A stretch of DNA of 64,000 bases from Georgenia_B sunbinii (GTDB lineage Bacteria > Actinomycetota > Actinomycetes > Actinomycetales > Actinomycetaceae), in assembly GCF_036421855.1 (NCBI RefSeq), contig NZ_JAZGOK010000002.1, one strand, 5' to 3'. This document shows, in pieces, positions 42,614 to 51,410 of the stretch (within the stretch, counting starts at the first letter, position 1; each line of letters starts with the position of its first letter). Below the pieces are notes generated by a model. It did no database searches. It saw nothing but the letters and a program-made list of their open reading frames with translations, and had not been told where the DNA came from. A program made the translations under genes and the position numbers.

Positions 42614-43039
42614 ATGGACCGCATGATCTTCGTCAACCTGCCGGTCGGCGACCTCCTGGCCACCCGCACGTTCTACCGCGCGCTCGGCTTCGAGATCAAC
42701 GAGATGTTCTCCGACGAGCACTGCGCCTGCGTGGTCATCTCGCCGACCATCTACGTCATGGCGCTCGACCACTCCCGGTTCGCCGACTTCGTCACCACCC
42801 CGATCGCCGACGCCCACGAGGTGAGCCAGGTGATCAACTGCTTGTCGGCGGCCACGCGGGACGAGGTGGACGCGTTCGTGGCGGCGGCGGTGGCCAACGG
42901 CGGCGCGGAGCACCGCGCCACCGGGATGGTCTCCGAGGGCGAGGCGCCCGACGGCGCGGTGATGTACGGCCGGGCAGTGACCGATCCCGACGGGCACGTC
43001 TGGGAGATCCTCTACATGTCCCAGCCCTCGGCGGGCTGA
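42614..43039 (+). CDS. VOC (glyoxalase-fold) family protein
   Basis: A 141-residue protein with the VOC beta-alpha-beta-beta-beta layout: FVNLPVGDLLATRTFYRALGFEI at the start and RAVTDPDGHVWEILYM at the end, carrying the terminal Glu metal ligand. It resembles the lactoylglutathione-lyase-like/extradiol-dioxygenase-like small proteins found next to SigG-type sigma factors in other actinomycetes. A GAGAGGA ribosome site lies about 7-9 nt before the ATG. The substrate is unknown. Confidence 0.85.
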   Translation: MDRMIFVNLPVGDLLATRTFYRALGFEINEMFSDEHCACVVISPTIYVMALDHSRFADFVTTPIADAHEVSQVINCLSAATRDEVDAFVAAAVANGGAEHRATGMVSEGEAPDGAVMYGRAVTDPDGHVWEILYMSQPSAG

Positions 43040-43046
43040 GGGGCGG

Positions 43047-44234
43047 TCAGCTGGCCAGCTCGGCGCGCCTGGCCCGCAGCAGCGTGACGGCCTCGGCCGA
43101 CGTCGCCGCTCCGGCGACGGTCAGCGCCAACGCAGTGCCGGCGTCGAGCATGACCTCGAGCGCCGCCGGCTCGATCGCCGCGGCGGCGAACTCGGCGGTG
43201 TGGATCGAGGCGGTGGTCGTCGGGATGCTCACCCAGGGGTGGATCGAGGGGATGACGCGGGAGACGTTGCCCATGTCGGTCGATCCGCCCTTGGGGCCGG
43301 CCCCCGGCGTCGTGTCGTAGCCAAGGCTCTCCAGCGCCGCCGCCCAGTGGTCGCACAGCACGTCGTCGTGCTCGAGCGGCTCGTACACCGGCTCGGTGGC
43401 CACGATCTCGAGGCCGGCGCCGGTGGCCAGCGCACCGGCCTCGAAGCAGCGACGGACCCGCTCGAGGAGGGACTCGAACTCCGGCATCGAGTAGGCCCGG
43501 CACTCGAAGTCGACGACGGCGCGCTCCGGGATGATGTTCGTCGCGTCCCCGCCGTGCGCGACGACGGCCGAGACCCGGTGATCCCCGGGAATCTGCTGAC
43601 GCAGCAGCCCGATCGCCACCTGGGCGACGACGGCGGCGTCCGCGGCGTTGACACCGCGGTGGGGCGACGCCGCCGCGTGGGCGCCGCGGCCGTGGAAGGT
43701 CGCCCGGTAGCGACCCACCGCCTGCGAGGTGGTGCCTCGCGGGTTGAAGCCGTGGTCGGCCGGCAGCGGGTGGACCATCACGGCGAGGTCGACGTCGTCG
43801 AACACCCCTCGCTCGAGCAGCAGCACCTTGCCGCCGCCGTGCTCCTCCGCCGGGGTGCCGATCACCTTGACCCGCAGCCCGAGCTCGCCGGCCACCGGCT
43901 GCAGCCCCAGGGCAGCCGCCACGCCGGCGCCGGCGATGAGGTGGTGGCCGCAGGCGTGGCCGATGCCGGGCAGCGCGTCGTACTCGACGCAGATCGCCAC
44001 GGTCAGCGGACCGGTGCCGACGGTGGCGGTGAAGGCGGTCGGCAGCCCGGCGACGCCGAGCTCGACGGCGAAGCCCTCGCGGGCGAGCAGGTCGGTGATC
44101 GCGTCGGCGGCGTGGTGCTCGGCGAACGCCAGCTCGGGCTCGAGGTGGATGGCGCGGCTCAGCGCCACGACGAGCTCGGCGCGGGCCGCGACCGCGTGCG
44201 GGACGGCTGCGCGCCACCTGCCGGCTGCTGCCAT
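43047..44234 (-). CDS. M20 family amidohydrolase
   Basis: A 395-residue metallo-hydrolase of the M20 peptidase/AbgB (p-aminobenzoyl-glutamate hydrolase-like) branch. Metal ligands appear in GIGHACGHHLIAGAG, GTPAEEHGGGK (catalytic and bridging Glu) and the C-terminal SIPTTTASIHT with the last histidine. The dimerisation lid (YRATFHGRGAHAAASPHRGVNA) is present. ATG 44234 is preceded by GTAGGAGG about 10 nt upstream; a GTG two codons earlier (44240) and an ATG at 44276 are other options. It likely hydrolyses an N-acyl amino acid or a dipeptide-like amide. Confidence 0.87.
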   Translation of the reverse strand: MAAAGRWRAAVPHAVAARAELVVALSRAIHLEPELAFAEHHAADAITDLLAREGFAVELGVAGLPTAFTATVGTGPLTVAICVEYDALPGIGHACGHHLIAGAGVAAALGLQPVAGELGLRVKVIGTPAEEHGGGKVLLLERGVFDDVDLAVMVHPLPADHGFNPRGTTSQAVGRYRATFHGRGAHAAASPHRGVNAADAAVVAQVAIGLLRQQIPGDHRVSAVVAHGGDATNIIPERAVVDFECRAYSMPEFESLLERVRRCFEAGALATGAGLEIVATEPVYEPLEHDDVLCDHWAAALESLGYDTTPGAGPKGGSTDMGNVSRVIPSIHPWVSIPTTTASIHTAEFAAAAIEPAALEVMLDAGTALALTVAGAATSAEAVTLLRARRAELAS

Positions 44235-44297
44235 GTCCACGGGTCCTCCTACCGGCCGGGTGTCATCGGTCAGCACGATGCTCCCACGCCGACCTCG

Positions 44298-47200
44298 TCA
44301 GCCGAGCCCGAGGAATGCCCCGAGCTCGACCAGCTGGCCCGGGCCGGCGGGCAGGTAGTCGGTCAGTGCGTTCCCCCGGACGATGACGGCGCACCACTGG
44401 CCGCGGGAGACGGCGACGTTGACCCGGTTGCGGTTGAGCAGGAAGTCCATCCCGCGAGGCACGTCCTGGGCCGAGGACGCGGCCATCGACACGATGACCA
44501 CCGGCGCCTGCTGGCCCTGGAACTTGTCGACCGTCCCGACCGGTACCGCGTCGAGGCCGGCGGCACTCAGCTCGGCCCTGATGGCACCGACCTGGGCGTT
44601 GTACGCCGCGACGACGAGCACGTCGGCCGCGGTGAGCGATCGGTCGACGTCGGCCGACGGGTCGCGCCACCGCCGCCCGACGACGTCGCGCACCTGCGTC
44701 ACGACCTCGCGGGCTTCCTCGACCGAGGCCACCGCGTTGCCCTCGTGCGCGACGAGCACGGTGCGCACCCCGGGGGTGACGCCGTCGAGCGAGCGGTCGG
44801 CGGTGTGGGGCATGCTCGTCAGCCGCCGCTCGTAGGACAGCCGGGACACCGCGGCGCACAGCTCGGGGTGCATCCGCCAGCTGCGCTCGAGGAAGTAGCC
44901 GCGCTCGGGCGGCAGCGTGTCGTGGCCGTCGGTGAGCCAGCCGAGGGCCGACCGGTCGACCGGTTCCGGGTGACGTCCCTGGCTCACCTGGGGCAGCTGC
45001 TGCGGGTCTCCCAGCAGCAGGAGGTTGCGGGCGGCGGTGGAGACCGCCAGCGTGTTGGCCAGGCTGAACTGGCCGGCCTCGTCGATGACGAGCAGGTCGA
45101 GCGGCTCGGCCGGCAGCCGGTTGGCGTTGACGAAGTCCCAGGCAGTACCGCCGAGCACGTAGCCGCCGGGGTTGGTGGCGAAGAAGCCGGCGAACCGGTT
45201 CTCCGGCAGCCACGTCCACGGCGCGTCCGGGTCGGCCGCCGTGCCGGCCGAGGGCTTCTTGCCGACGGCGGTGCGCGCTACCCCCGCCGCGGCGGTCGCG
45301 CCGAGCATGTTCTCCACGACGGCGTGGGACTGCGCGACCACCCCGATGCGCCAGCCGCGCTCGACGAGCGCCGCGATGACGTGGGCACCGACGTAGGTCT
45401 TGCCGGTGCCCGGTGGCCCCTGCACGGCGATGTACGAACCGTCGAGCTCGAGGATCGCGGCCGTGATCGCCTCGGCGTACCCGGTCGGGGACGTGGGCTG
45501 CGGCAGCACGCCGCCGTCGCGCAGCCGGGGCGGGCGCCGGCGCAGGAGGTCGAGCGCCGGCTGCTGCGGCAGTTGTGGCAGCCCCGCCTGGAGGTGGCTC
45601 GCGAGGCCGGTGATCGCTGCCTTGAGGCCGCGGGTGTCGGGTCCGGCGGCGGGGATCAGCGCCGTCGGCAAGGATGTCTGCCCCGCCTCTCCCACCGGTG
45701 CCGACTCCGCCACCAGTGCGGCGACGCGTCCGTCGGGCAGCCGGTCGACGCCACCGATCGCGGCCCGGGTGGACCAGCCACGGTGGCCGTTGACCGAGCT
45801 CTTCGCCCCTGCCGGCAGCGGTGGCTCGTACAGCAGCCACCGGGCGCTGCCCGGGGTGAGGTCGCTGCCGGGGTCCAGCCGGCCGACGACACGCACCGAG
45901 CGGTAGGCCGCCCGCTTGCCCGGGGGCACCGCCCAGTCGACGACCACCTCGGCCTCCTCGACGAGGAGCGTGTCGCGGGCGTCGGCCCACTCCGCCGGGT
46001 CGGTGGCGAGCCGGTCGAAGTGGGCCCACCAGAACGGCTTGGCCTCGCGCCAGTGGTAGTCGAGCGCGGCGGCGACCATCGCCACCGCCTGGCGGTCGGC
46101 GTCCCGTCCTGCCGGCGACGCATGGGAGTCGGCGAAGCCGAGCAACGAGGCGGCGAGCTCGTCGCCGTCGGGAGCGTCGTCGTCGACGGGGGTGGCCGAC
46201 GGCAGCACGGCCGGGCCGGGCGGGAAGCCGAGCGCGGTCGCCTGCGTCACCAGCCAGTCCCGCAGCCGCAGGGTGGAGACGCAGTCCTCCCGGTTGTAGT
46301 CCGTGATCGCGTCGATGCGGCGCTGCCACTCCTCGAGCCGGCCGGCGTCGCGCTCCGCGCACGCCTCGGCGTACTCGACGATCGACTCCCCGGCGGTGAC
46401 GACCTCGCCCTCGCGGGCCTGCGGCATGTACAGCGGCTCGAGCTTCTTCAGCGAGGCGGAGTCCTGGCCGGTGCGCAGGCTCTGCCGGACGGTCGCGTAG
46501 AGGTCCACGAGCACCCCCTCGCGCAGCAGCCGGTCCACCGCCGACTCCCCCACGCCGTGGCGGCCCGCGAGCCGGAGCAGGGCCGACCGCTCGTAGGGCG
46601 CGTAGTGGTAGACGTGCATGTCGGGGTACCGCGCGCGGCGCTCGTCGACGTAGACCAGGAAGTCGACCAGGGCCTGCTTCTCCGCGACGCGGTCGTGCGC
46701 CCAGAACGCCCGGAAACGTGGCTCGGCGCCGTCGACCGGTGCTTCGACCAGGCCGAAGAGGTACTCCAGGCCCCAGTCATCGTCGCCCGGTCTCTCGGTC
46801 CACAGCGGGTCGCCCTCGAAGTCGAAGAAGACGTCCCCCGCGCTCGCCGGTGGCAGCGCGGCGATGGCCTGCGGCGTGTGGACCTCGAAGCGGACCTGGT
46901 CGCCTTGCTGGGCGACCTGCAGCCGCGCCTGGGCGCGCAGCTTGGTGAGCGTCGCGGAGCCGATGCCGTCGACGGGCTCGCTGCCGGTCGCGAGCGCGTC
47001 GACGGTGGTGACCCCGGCGCGCTGCAGCCGGGCGCGCTGGGTGGTGCGCAGCCCGGCGACGAGCAGCACGTCGCGCCGCGCCAGCAGCTCCGGCTCGCAC
47101 AGCTCGCAGCGCAGGCAGGCACTGTAGCGGGGGTCGCCCCAGTCCACGGTCGCGCCGCCGGCCTGGTGGGTGTCGAGGACCTCCTCGAGCCGCGCGCGGC

Positions 47201-47798
47201 GCACCCGGTAGACCGGCAGCACGTCGTCGAGGCGGTGCGAGGTGAGGCTGGCGTCTCCCAACCACAGGTGCACCTCGGCGGACAGGGCGACGCCGGAGGC
47301 CTGCAGCTGGTCGGCGTACCCGGCGAGCTGCAGGAGAGCGGTGACCTTCACCCGGCGAGCGAGCTTGGTGTCGTAGACCCCGTACCGCCCGTCAGGCTCC
47401 CGGATGACGAAGTCCGCCCAGCCGGCGAACCGGCCGTCGAAGAAGCCCGCCTGGAACACGACGTCGGCGCCGGTGCGCAGCACCTCGAGGGTCTCCTCGC
47501 GCTTGGCCTCGAGGAGAGCGCGGTCGGCTCGACCCGCCGGCCGCTCGATCCGGGCGACGCCGCGACCTGACGCGGTGTCCCACGGGCCGTGCTGCGCCTC
47601 GAGCCCGGCGAGCACACGTGCCTCGTGCTGGTCGCCGAGCCGGGCGGCGCGCTCGAGCATGGCGTCACCGGCGAGCGCGACCGGCTCCGCGCGGCCGAGC
47701 TTGCCGTCGAGCACCCGCAGCAGCGCGAACTCGCAGGCGGCCGCGGCGGCGAGGTCGCTCGCGCTGTAGACGATGACGCCGTCGTCGAGGAGGAACAT
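44298..47798 (-). CDS. TM0106-family RecB/Cas4-like nuclease fused to an SF1 (Upf1-like) helicase
   Basis: An 1166-residue fusion. The N-terminal third has a RecB/Cas4-type nuclease: YSASDLAAAAACEFALLR with Cys 22, ADFVIREPDGRYGVYDTKLA (Asp and Asp-x-Lys metal site), QLAGYADQL, and CLRCELC (Cys 228, 231, 234) to complete a four-cysteine iron-sulfur site. A central region with VFFDFEGDPLW resembles an RNase H/DEDD-like fold (TM0106 family). The C-terminal half is a superfamily 1 helicase with GPPGTGKT (Lys 800), LLVIDEAGQFSLAN, LLGDPQQLPQV and NVAVSRGQWCAVIV. It probably processes DNA ends in repair or defence. TAAGGT 6 nt before the ATG suggests a leaderless mRNA. Confidence 0.9.
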   Translation of the reverse strand: MFLLDDGVIVYSASDLAAAAACEFALLRVLDGKLGRAEPVALAGDAMLERAARLGDQHEARVLAGLEAQHGPWDTASGRGVARIERPAGRADRALLEAKREETLEVLRTGADVVFQAGFFDGRFAGWADFVIREPDGRYGVYDTKLARRVKVTALLQLAGYADQLQASGVALSAEVHLWLGDASLTSHRLDDVLPVYRVRRARLEEVLDTHQAGGATVDWGDPRYSACLRCELCEPELLARRDVLLVAGLRTTQRARLQRAGVTTVDALATGSEPVDGIGSATLTKLRAQARLQVAQQGDQVRFEVHTPQAIAALPPASAGDVFFDFEGDPLWTERPGDDDWGLEYLFGLVEAPVDGAEPRFRAFWAHDRVAEKQALVDFLVYVDERRARYPDMHVYHYAPYERSALLRLAGRHGVGESAVDRLLREGVLVDLYATVRQSLRTGQDSASLKKLEPLYMPQAREGEVVTAGESIVEYAEACAERDAGRLEEWQRRIDAITDYNREDCVSTLRLRDWLVTQATALGFPPGPAVLPSATPVDDDAPDGDELAASLLGFADSHASPAGRDADRQAVAMVAAALDYHWREAKPFWWAHFDRLATDPAEWADARDTLLVEEAEVVVDWAVPPGKRAAYRSVRVVGRLDPGSDLTPGSARWLLYEPPLPAGAKSSVNGHRGWSTRAAIGGVDRLPDGRVAALVAESAPVGEAGQTSLPTALIPAAGPDTRGLKAAITGLASHLQAGLPQLPQQPALDLLRRRPPRLRDGGVLPQPTSPTGYAEAITAAILELDGSYIAVQGPPGTGKTYVGAHVIAALVERGWRIGVVAQSHAVVENMLGATAAAGVARTAVGKKPSAGTAADPDAPWTWLPENRFAGFFATNPGGYVLGGTAWDFVNANRLPAEPLDLLVIDEAGQFSLANTLAVSTAARNLLLLGDPQQLPQVSQGRHPEPVDRSALGWLTDGHDTLPPERGYFLERSWRMHPELCAAVSRLSYERRLTSMPHTADRSLDGVTPGVRTVLVAHEGNAVASVEEAREVVTQVRDVVGRRWRDPSADVDRSLTAADVLVVAAYNAQVGAIRAELSAAGLDAVPVGTVDKFQGQQAPVVIVSMAASSAQDVPRGMDFLLNRNRVNVAVSRGQWCAVIVRGNALTDYLPAGPGQLVELGAFLGLG

Positions 47799-47804
47799 GC
47801 CCTG

Positions 47805-47810
47805 ACCTTA
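47805..47810 (-). promoter_or_regulatory. -10 element of a leaderless promoter for the nuclease-helicase gene
   Basis: On the minus strand TAAGGT fits TANNNT and lies 6 nt before the ATG at 47798. Part of it also looks like a weak AAGG ribosome site, so both readings are possible. Confidence 0.45.
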
Positions 47811-47832
47811 GGGCCGGGGTACGACATCGCCG

Positions 47833-48384
47833 CTACCGCAGCACCCGGTACCAGGCCGTCATCGCGTCGGGCGGGGCCACCGTGGCGATCCGCTCGAGCC
47901 TCGTGCGCGTGCCGCCGGGCTGTGAGTACAGCCGGACACCGTCGCCGAGGAGCACCGGGACGGTGAACACGAGGACCTCGTCGAGCAGCCCGGCTGCCAG
48001 GCACTGCCGGGCGACGTCGGCGCCGAGCACGTTGACATACTTCCCGCCGGCGGCGTCGGCCGCGGCCGACGCCAGCGCGACGGCCGCTCGGAGGTCGTCG
48101 TTGAAGGTGACGCCCGGGACGTCGGTCCCCGGCAGCCGGTGGGTGAGGACCACCTGGCGGCCGTCCCACTGACCGGCGAAGGCGCCCTCCTTCTCCGGGT
48201 CGCCGCGGTTGGGGTCGTCGCCGTCGTAGGTCCGCCGCCCCACGAGGAGCGCCCCGACCTCGGTGACGAGCGCGTCGGCCACCGGGGCCGGTCCGGCGTG
48301 CTCGGCGAGCCACGACATGTCGCCACCGGGGCCGGCGATGAAGCCGTCCACCGACATCGTGGCCGAGTAGAGCAGTGTCGCCAT
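47833..48384 (-). CDS. Dihydrofolate reductase/RibD C-terminal family protein
   Basis: A 183-residue single-domain reductase of the RibD-C fold. It begins ATLLYSATMSVDGFIAGPGGDMSWL, has LVGRRTYDGDDPN, VVLTHRLPGTD and a nucleotide-binding VNVLGADVARQCLAAGLLDEVLVFTVPVLLGDGVRLY stretch, all typical of the actinobacterial dihydrofolate-reductase-like family with unknown substrates. The ATG is fixed by GGAGGAGG about 7 nt upstream. It shares the strand with the nuclease-helicase gene but is separated from it by 34 nt. Confidence 0.88.
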   Translation of the reverse strand: MATLLYSATMSVDGFIAGPGGDMSWLAEHAGPAPVADALVTEVGALLVGRRTYDGDDPNRGDPEKEGAFAGQWDGRQVVLTHRLPGTDVPGVTFNDDLRAAVALASAAADAAGGKYVNVLGADVARQCLAAGLLDEVLVFTVPVLLGDGVRLYSQPGGTRTRLERIATVAPPDAMTAWYRVLR

Positions 48385-48445
48385 GCCCGGACCTCCTCCG
48401 CGGGTTGGTGGACCACGGTAGCGACGTCGCGCCATGCTGTGACGC

Positions 48446-48877
48446 ATGAGCGAGAACAAGATGCAGCCGACCGACGTCGACCCCCGCGAGTTCGTCGCCG
48501 GTGTCGAGCACCCTACCCGTCGCCACGACGCCGAGGAGCTGCTCGAGCTCATGACACGGCTCACCGGTGAGCAGCCGATGATGTGGGGGCCGTCGATCAT
48601 CGGCTTCGGGAACTACCGCTACCGGTACGAGAGCGGCCGCGAGGGTGACGCCTTTCTCGTCGGGTTCGCCCCGCAGAAGGCGCGACTGAGCCTGTACGGG
48701 CTCACCGACGCACCGGAATCAGCCGAGCTGCTCGGCAGGCTCGGCAAGCACCGCACCGGGGTGTCGTGCCTCTACGTCAACAAGCTCGACGACGTCGACC
48801 GGGAGGTCCTCGCCGAGATGGTCGCCGCCGGCTACCGGCACGGGTCGACGACGGACTACGTGCACCGCGACGACTGA
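48446..48877 (+). CDS. DUF1801 family protein
   Basis: A 143-residue protein with the DUF1801 (YdhG-like) pattern: EELLELMTRLTGEQPMMWGPSIIGFGNYRYRYESGREGDAFLVGFAPQKARLSLY (residues about 30-84) and CLYVNKLDDVDREVLAEMV near the end. The fold is related to frataxin; no function is established. It is divergent from the DHFR-like gene, with 61 nt between starts. A distant paralogue is encoded at 6321-6761. Confidence 0.88.
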   Translation: MSENKMQPTDVDPREFVAGVEHPTRRHDAEELLELMTRLTGEQPMMWGPSIIGFGNYRYRYESGREGDAFLVGFAPQKARLSLYGLTDAPESAELLGRLGKHRTGVSCLYVNKLDDVDREVLAEMVAAGYRHGSTTDYVHRDD

Positions 48878-48912
48878 GGAACAACGCCGCCGCTCCACCC
48901 GTTGCCCTGGGC

Positions 48913-49590
48913 ATGACAACTATCGGACTCATCGGCAGTGGCCACATCGGCTCGACGCTCGCGCGCCTCGCCATCGCGGCCGGCTACGACGTCGTGCTCA
49001 GCAACTCACGGGGGCCGGAGACCCTGGCCGACCTCGTGGCCCAGCTGGGCGACCGGGCCCGGGCGGGGACGTCGACGGAGGCGGCCGAGGCGGGCGACGT
49101 CGTCGTCGTCACCGTGCCGCTCAACGCCTACCGCGAGGTCCCGGTCGGCCCGCTGGCCGGGAAGGTCGTGCTGGACACGAACAACTACTACCCCGACCGA
49201 GACGGCCGCGTCGCCGAGCTCGACGACGAGAGCACGACGACGAGCGAACTGCTCCAGGCGCACCTGCCGGACTCGCTGGTGGTGAAGGCGTTCAACAACA
49301 TCTACTTCGAGGACCTCGCCGAGCTCCCCCGGCCGGCCGACGCACCCGACCGCACCACGCTGCCCATCGCCGGTAACGACGACGCCGCGAAGCAGACCGC
49401 GGCCGACGTGATCGACAGGCTCGGCTACGACGTCCTCGACGCCGGCGCGCTCGCCGAGGGCTGGCGCGCCCAGCGTGACACCCCCGTCTACGTCGCGCCC
49501 TACCGCGGCGCGGACGGCGGCTCGACACCGGCTGGTGCCGACCGCATCGCGGCGCTGCTGGCGGAGGCCAGGCGGTACGGCGAGGGCTGA
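48913..49590 (+). CDS. NADP oxidoreductase, coenzyme F420-dependent type
   Basis: A 225-residue protein with an N-terminal Rossmann fold, TTIGLIGSGHIGSTLARLAIAAGYDVVLSNSRG (residues 2-34), followed by VVVVTVPLNAYREVPVG and VLDTNNYYPDRDG. This is the F420-dependent NADP reductase group (PF03807-like). The protein could transfer hydride between F420H2 and NADP or be a related NADPH-binding reductase. The ATG at 48913 lacks a clear ribosome site. It follows the DUF1801 gene by 35 nt in the same direction, so they may be cotranscribed. Confidence 0.85.
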   Translation: MTTIGLIGSGHIGSTLARLAIAAGYDVVLSNSRGPETLADLVAQLGDRARAGTSTEAAEAGDVVVVTVPLNAYREVPVGPLAGKVVLDTNNYYPDRDGRVAELDDESTTTSELLQAHLPDSLVVKAFNNIYFEDLAELPRPADAPDRTTLPIAGNDDAAKQTAADVIDRLGYDVLDAGALAEGWRAQRDTPVYVAPYRGADGGSTPAGADRIAALLAEARRYGEG

Positions 49591-49640
49591 TCCCAGCCCG
49601 GCGCCTTGACGCCGGCTCGTACGCCTGTTCGACTGTAGCC

Positions 49641-50678
49641 ATGCGGTGGGACGGGCAGCAGATCACGACGGCCGACGACGGTGCGCTGCCCGGCCTCGCC
49701 CGGATGGCCGGACTGCTGCGCACGGTGCGCACGCCGGAGTTTGCGGGCATGACGTTCTACGAGGTGGCCGCCAAGTCGGTGCTCAACCGGGTGCCGGCCG
49801 CTTCGCAGATGCCGTTCCGGTGGACGGTCAACCCGTTCCGGGGCTGCAGCCACGCGTGCACCTACTGCTTCGCGCGCAGCACCCACCGCTACCTCGACAT
49901 GGACACCGGCGCGGACTTCGACTCCCAGATCATCGTCAAGGTCAACACCCCCGACGTCCTGCGGCGTGAGCTTGCCAAGGCGTCGTGGGGCCGCGAGCAG
50001 GTCGCGCTCGGCACCAACACCGACCCGTACCAGCGGGCCGAGGGCCGCTACCGGCTGATGCCGGGGATCATCGCGGCGCTCGCGGAGTCCGGCACGCCGA
50101 TGTCGCTGCTCACCAAGGGCACGCTGCTGCGACGGGACCTGCCGCTGCTGACCGCCGCCGCGGACCAGGTGCCGGTCTCCATCGGCGTGTCATTGGCGAT
50201 CCTCGGCGAGGAGCTGCAGCAGCTGGTCGAGCCAGGCACCCCGACGCCGCGGGCCCGGCTCGACCTCATCCGCGCCATCCGCGGTGCCGGACTGAACTGC
50301 CACGTGATGATCGCGCCGGTGCTGCCCTGGCTGACGGACTCTCGGGAGCACCTCGACGCGCTGCTCGGGGCGGTCGCCGAGGCGGGCGCGACCTCGGCCA
50401 TGGTCATCCCCGCGCACCTGCGCCCCGGGGTGCGCGAGTGGTACCTCGGCTGGCTGGCCGAGCACCGCCCGCAGCTGGTGCCCAAGTACCACCGGCTCTA
50501 CGGCCGCGGCTCCTACGTCACGGCCGAGTACCGCGACTGGCTGCGTGACCGGGCCCGCCCGCTGGTCCGCCGGCACGGCCTGGCTGGCTCGGCGCGGCTT
50601 CGCGAGGTGGCCGGCGACGCCGCGACGATCGCGCCGGTAACCGCCCCGGAGTCGGTCATGCAGCAGTCGCTCTTCTGA
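49641..50678 (+). CDS. Radical SAM protein, Rv2578c type
   Basis: A 345-residue radical SAM enzyme. The cluster motif CSHACTYC uses Cys 69, 73 and 76 in NPFRGCSHACTYCFARSTHRYLDMD. LGTNTDPYQRAEGRYRLM and LLTKGTLLRRDLPLL are conserved in this spore-photoproduct-lyase-like subgroup, which includes mycobacterial Rv2578c. Its reaction is not known; a DNA-repair role has been suggested by the resemblance to SplB. It lies 50 nt downstream of the F420-type reductase and may belong to the same transcript. Confidence 0.9.
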   Translation: MRWDGQQITTADDGALPGLARMAGLLRTVRTPEFAGMTFYEVAAKSVLNRVPAASQMPFRWTVNPFRGCSHACTYCFARSTHRYLDMDTGADFDSQIIVKVNTPDVLRRELAKASWGREQVALGTNTDPYQRAEGRYRLMPGIIAALAESGTPMSLLTKGTLLRRDLPLLTAAADQVPVSIGVSLAILGEELQQLVEPGTPTPRARLDLIRAIRGAGLNCHVMIAPVLPWLTDSREHLDALLGAVAEAGATSAMVIPAHLRPGVREWYLGWLAEHRPQLVPKYHRLYGRGSYVTAEYRDWLRDRARPLVRRHGLAGSARLREVAGDAATIAPVTAPESVMQQSLF

Positions 50679-50885
50679 CGGTCTGGCCGGCCGGCCGCGA
50701 GGATCCGGCCACATCCGCCTCCGCGCTGCCCGCTTTCGCCATCCCGCCCCGGCGTGTGCCGTAGGACTCGCCGGGGGTGTGGCCGGATCTGCCGCCGCCA
50801 CCGGTCCGCCCGGCCGGATCCGCCGCCACCATGAGCGCCATCACGATCCGGGTAGCGCGGATCGGTGCGTGGGATGATCGGGGGC

Positions 50886-51407
50886 ATGCACACCGACCCC
50901 ACCCCGCTCACCGGCGGGCCGCTGCCGGCCGCCGGGGGCGTGACCGTCGAGGAGTTCAAGGCGGTGTTCCGGCACCACCCCGCCGGGGTCGCCGTCATCA
51001 CGCTGCGCACGCCCACCGGGCCGGTCGGCCTCACCGCGACCTCGGTCATCTCGGTCTCCGCGGACCCGCCGCTGCTGGCGTTCTCGCTGGCGTCGACCTC
51101 CTCGTCGCGCCCCGCCCTCGAGGCCGCCCAGTCCCTGGTCGTCAACTTCCTGGCCGCCGACCAGAGCGACGTCGCCGCCCGGTTCGCCCGCCGCGGCGTC
51201 GACCGGTTCGAGGGCGTCGACTGGTGCCCGCTGCCCACCGGGGAGCCGGTGCTGCGAGGCACGACGGCGTGGGTCCGGGGCCGGATCGCCCACCGCTTCC
51301 CGGTCGGCGACAGCCTGCTCATCACCGTGCACGCGGACCTCGCCCACCGCGCTGACGATCCCGAACCGCTCGTCTACGTCGACCGGACCTACCACCGGCT
51401 CGGCTGA
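50886..51407 (+). CDS. Flavin reductase family protein
   Basis: A 173-residue FMN-binding split-barrel protein. EEFKAVFRHHPAGVAVITL, GLTATSVISVSADPPLLAFSLASTSSSRPAL and FVVNFLA-like (VVNFLAADQ) blocks are the family landmarks, with the conserved GDHxxxxG segment here reading VGDSLLITVHADL. It would reduce flavin for a partner monooxygenase or have a related role. Alternative starts are a GTG at 50865 and an ATG at 50874. The gene converges on the thiamine-diphosphate enzyme gene with only 3 nt between the stops. Confidence 0.85.
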   Translation: MHTDPTPLTGGPLPAAGGVTVEEFKAVFRHHPAGVAVITLRTPTGPVGLTATSVISVSADPPLLAFSLASTSSSRPALEAAQSLVVNFLAADQSDVAARFARRGVDRFEGVDWCPLPTGEPVLRGTTAWVRGRIAHRFPVGDSLLITVHADLAHRADDPEPLVYVDRTYHRLG

Positions 51408-51410
51408 GAG

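Noticed and set aside
43200..47570. A 1456-codon plus-strand frame opposite the nuclease-helicase gene
   Set aside because: Low-complexity Arg/Gly/Val/Asp composition typical of antisense to GC-rich genes; minus strand carries the nuclease and helicase motifs.
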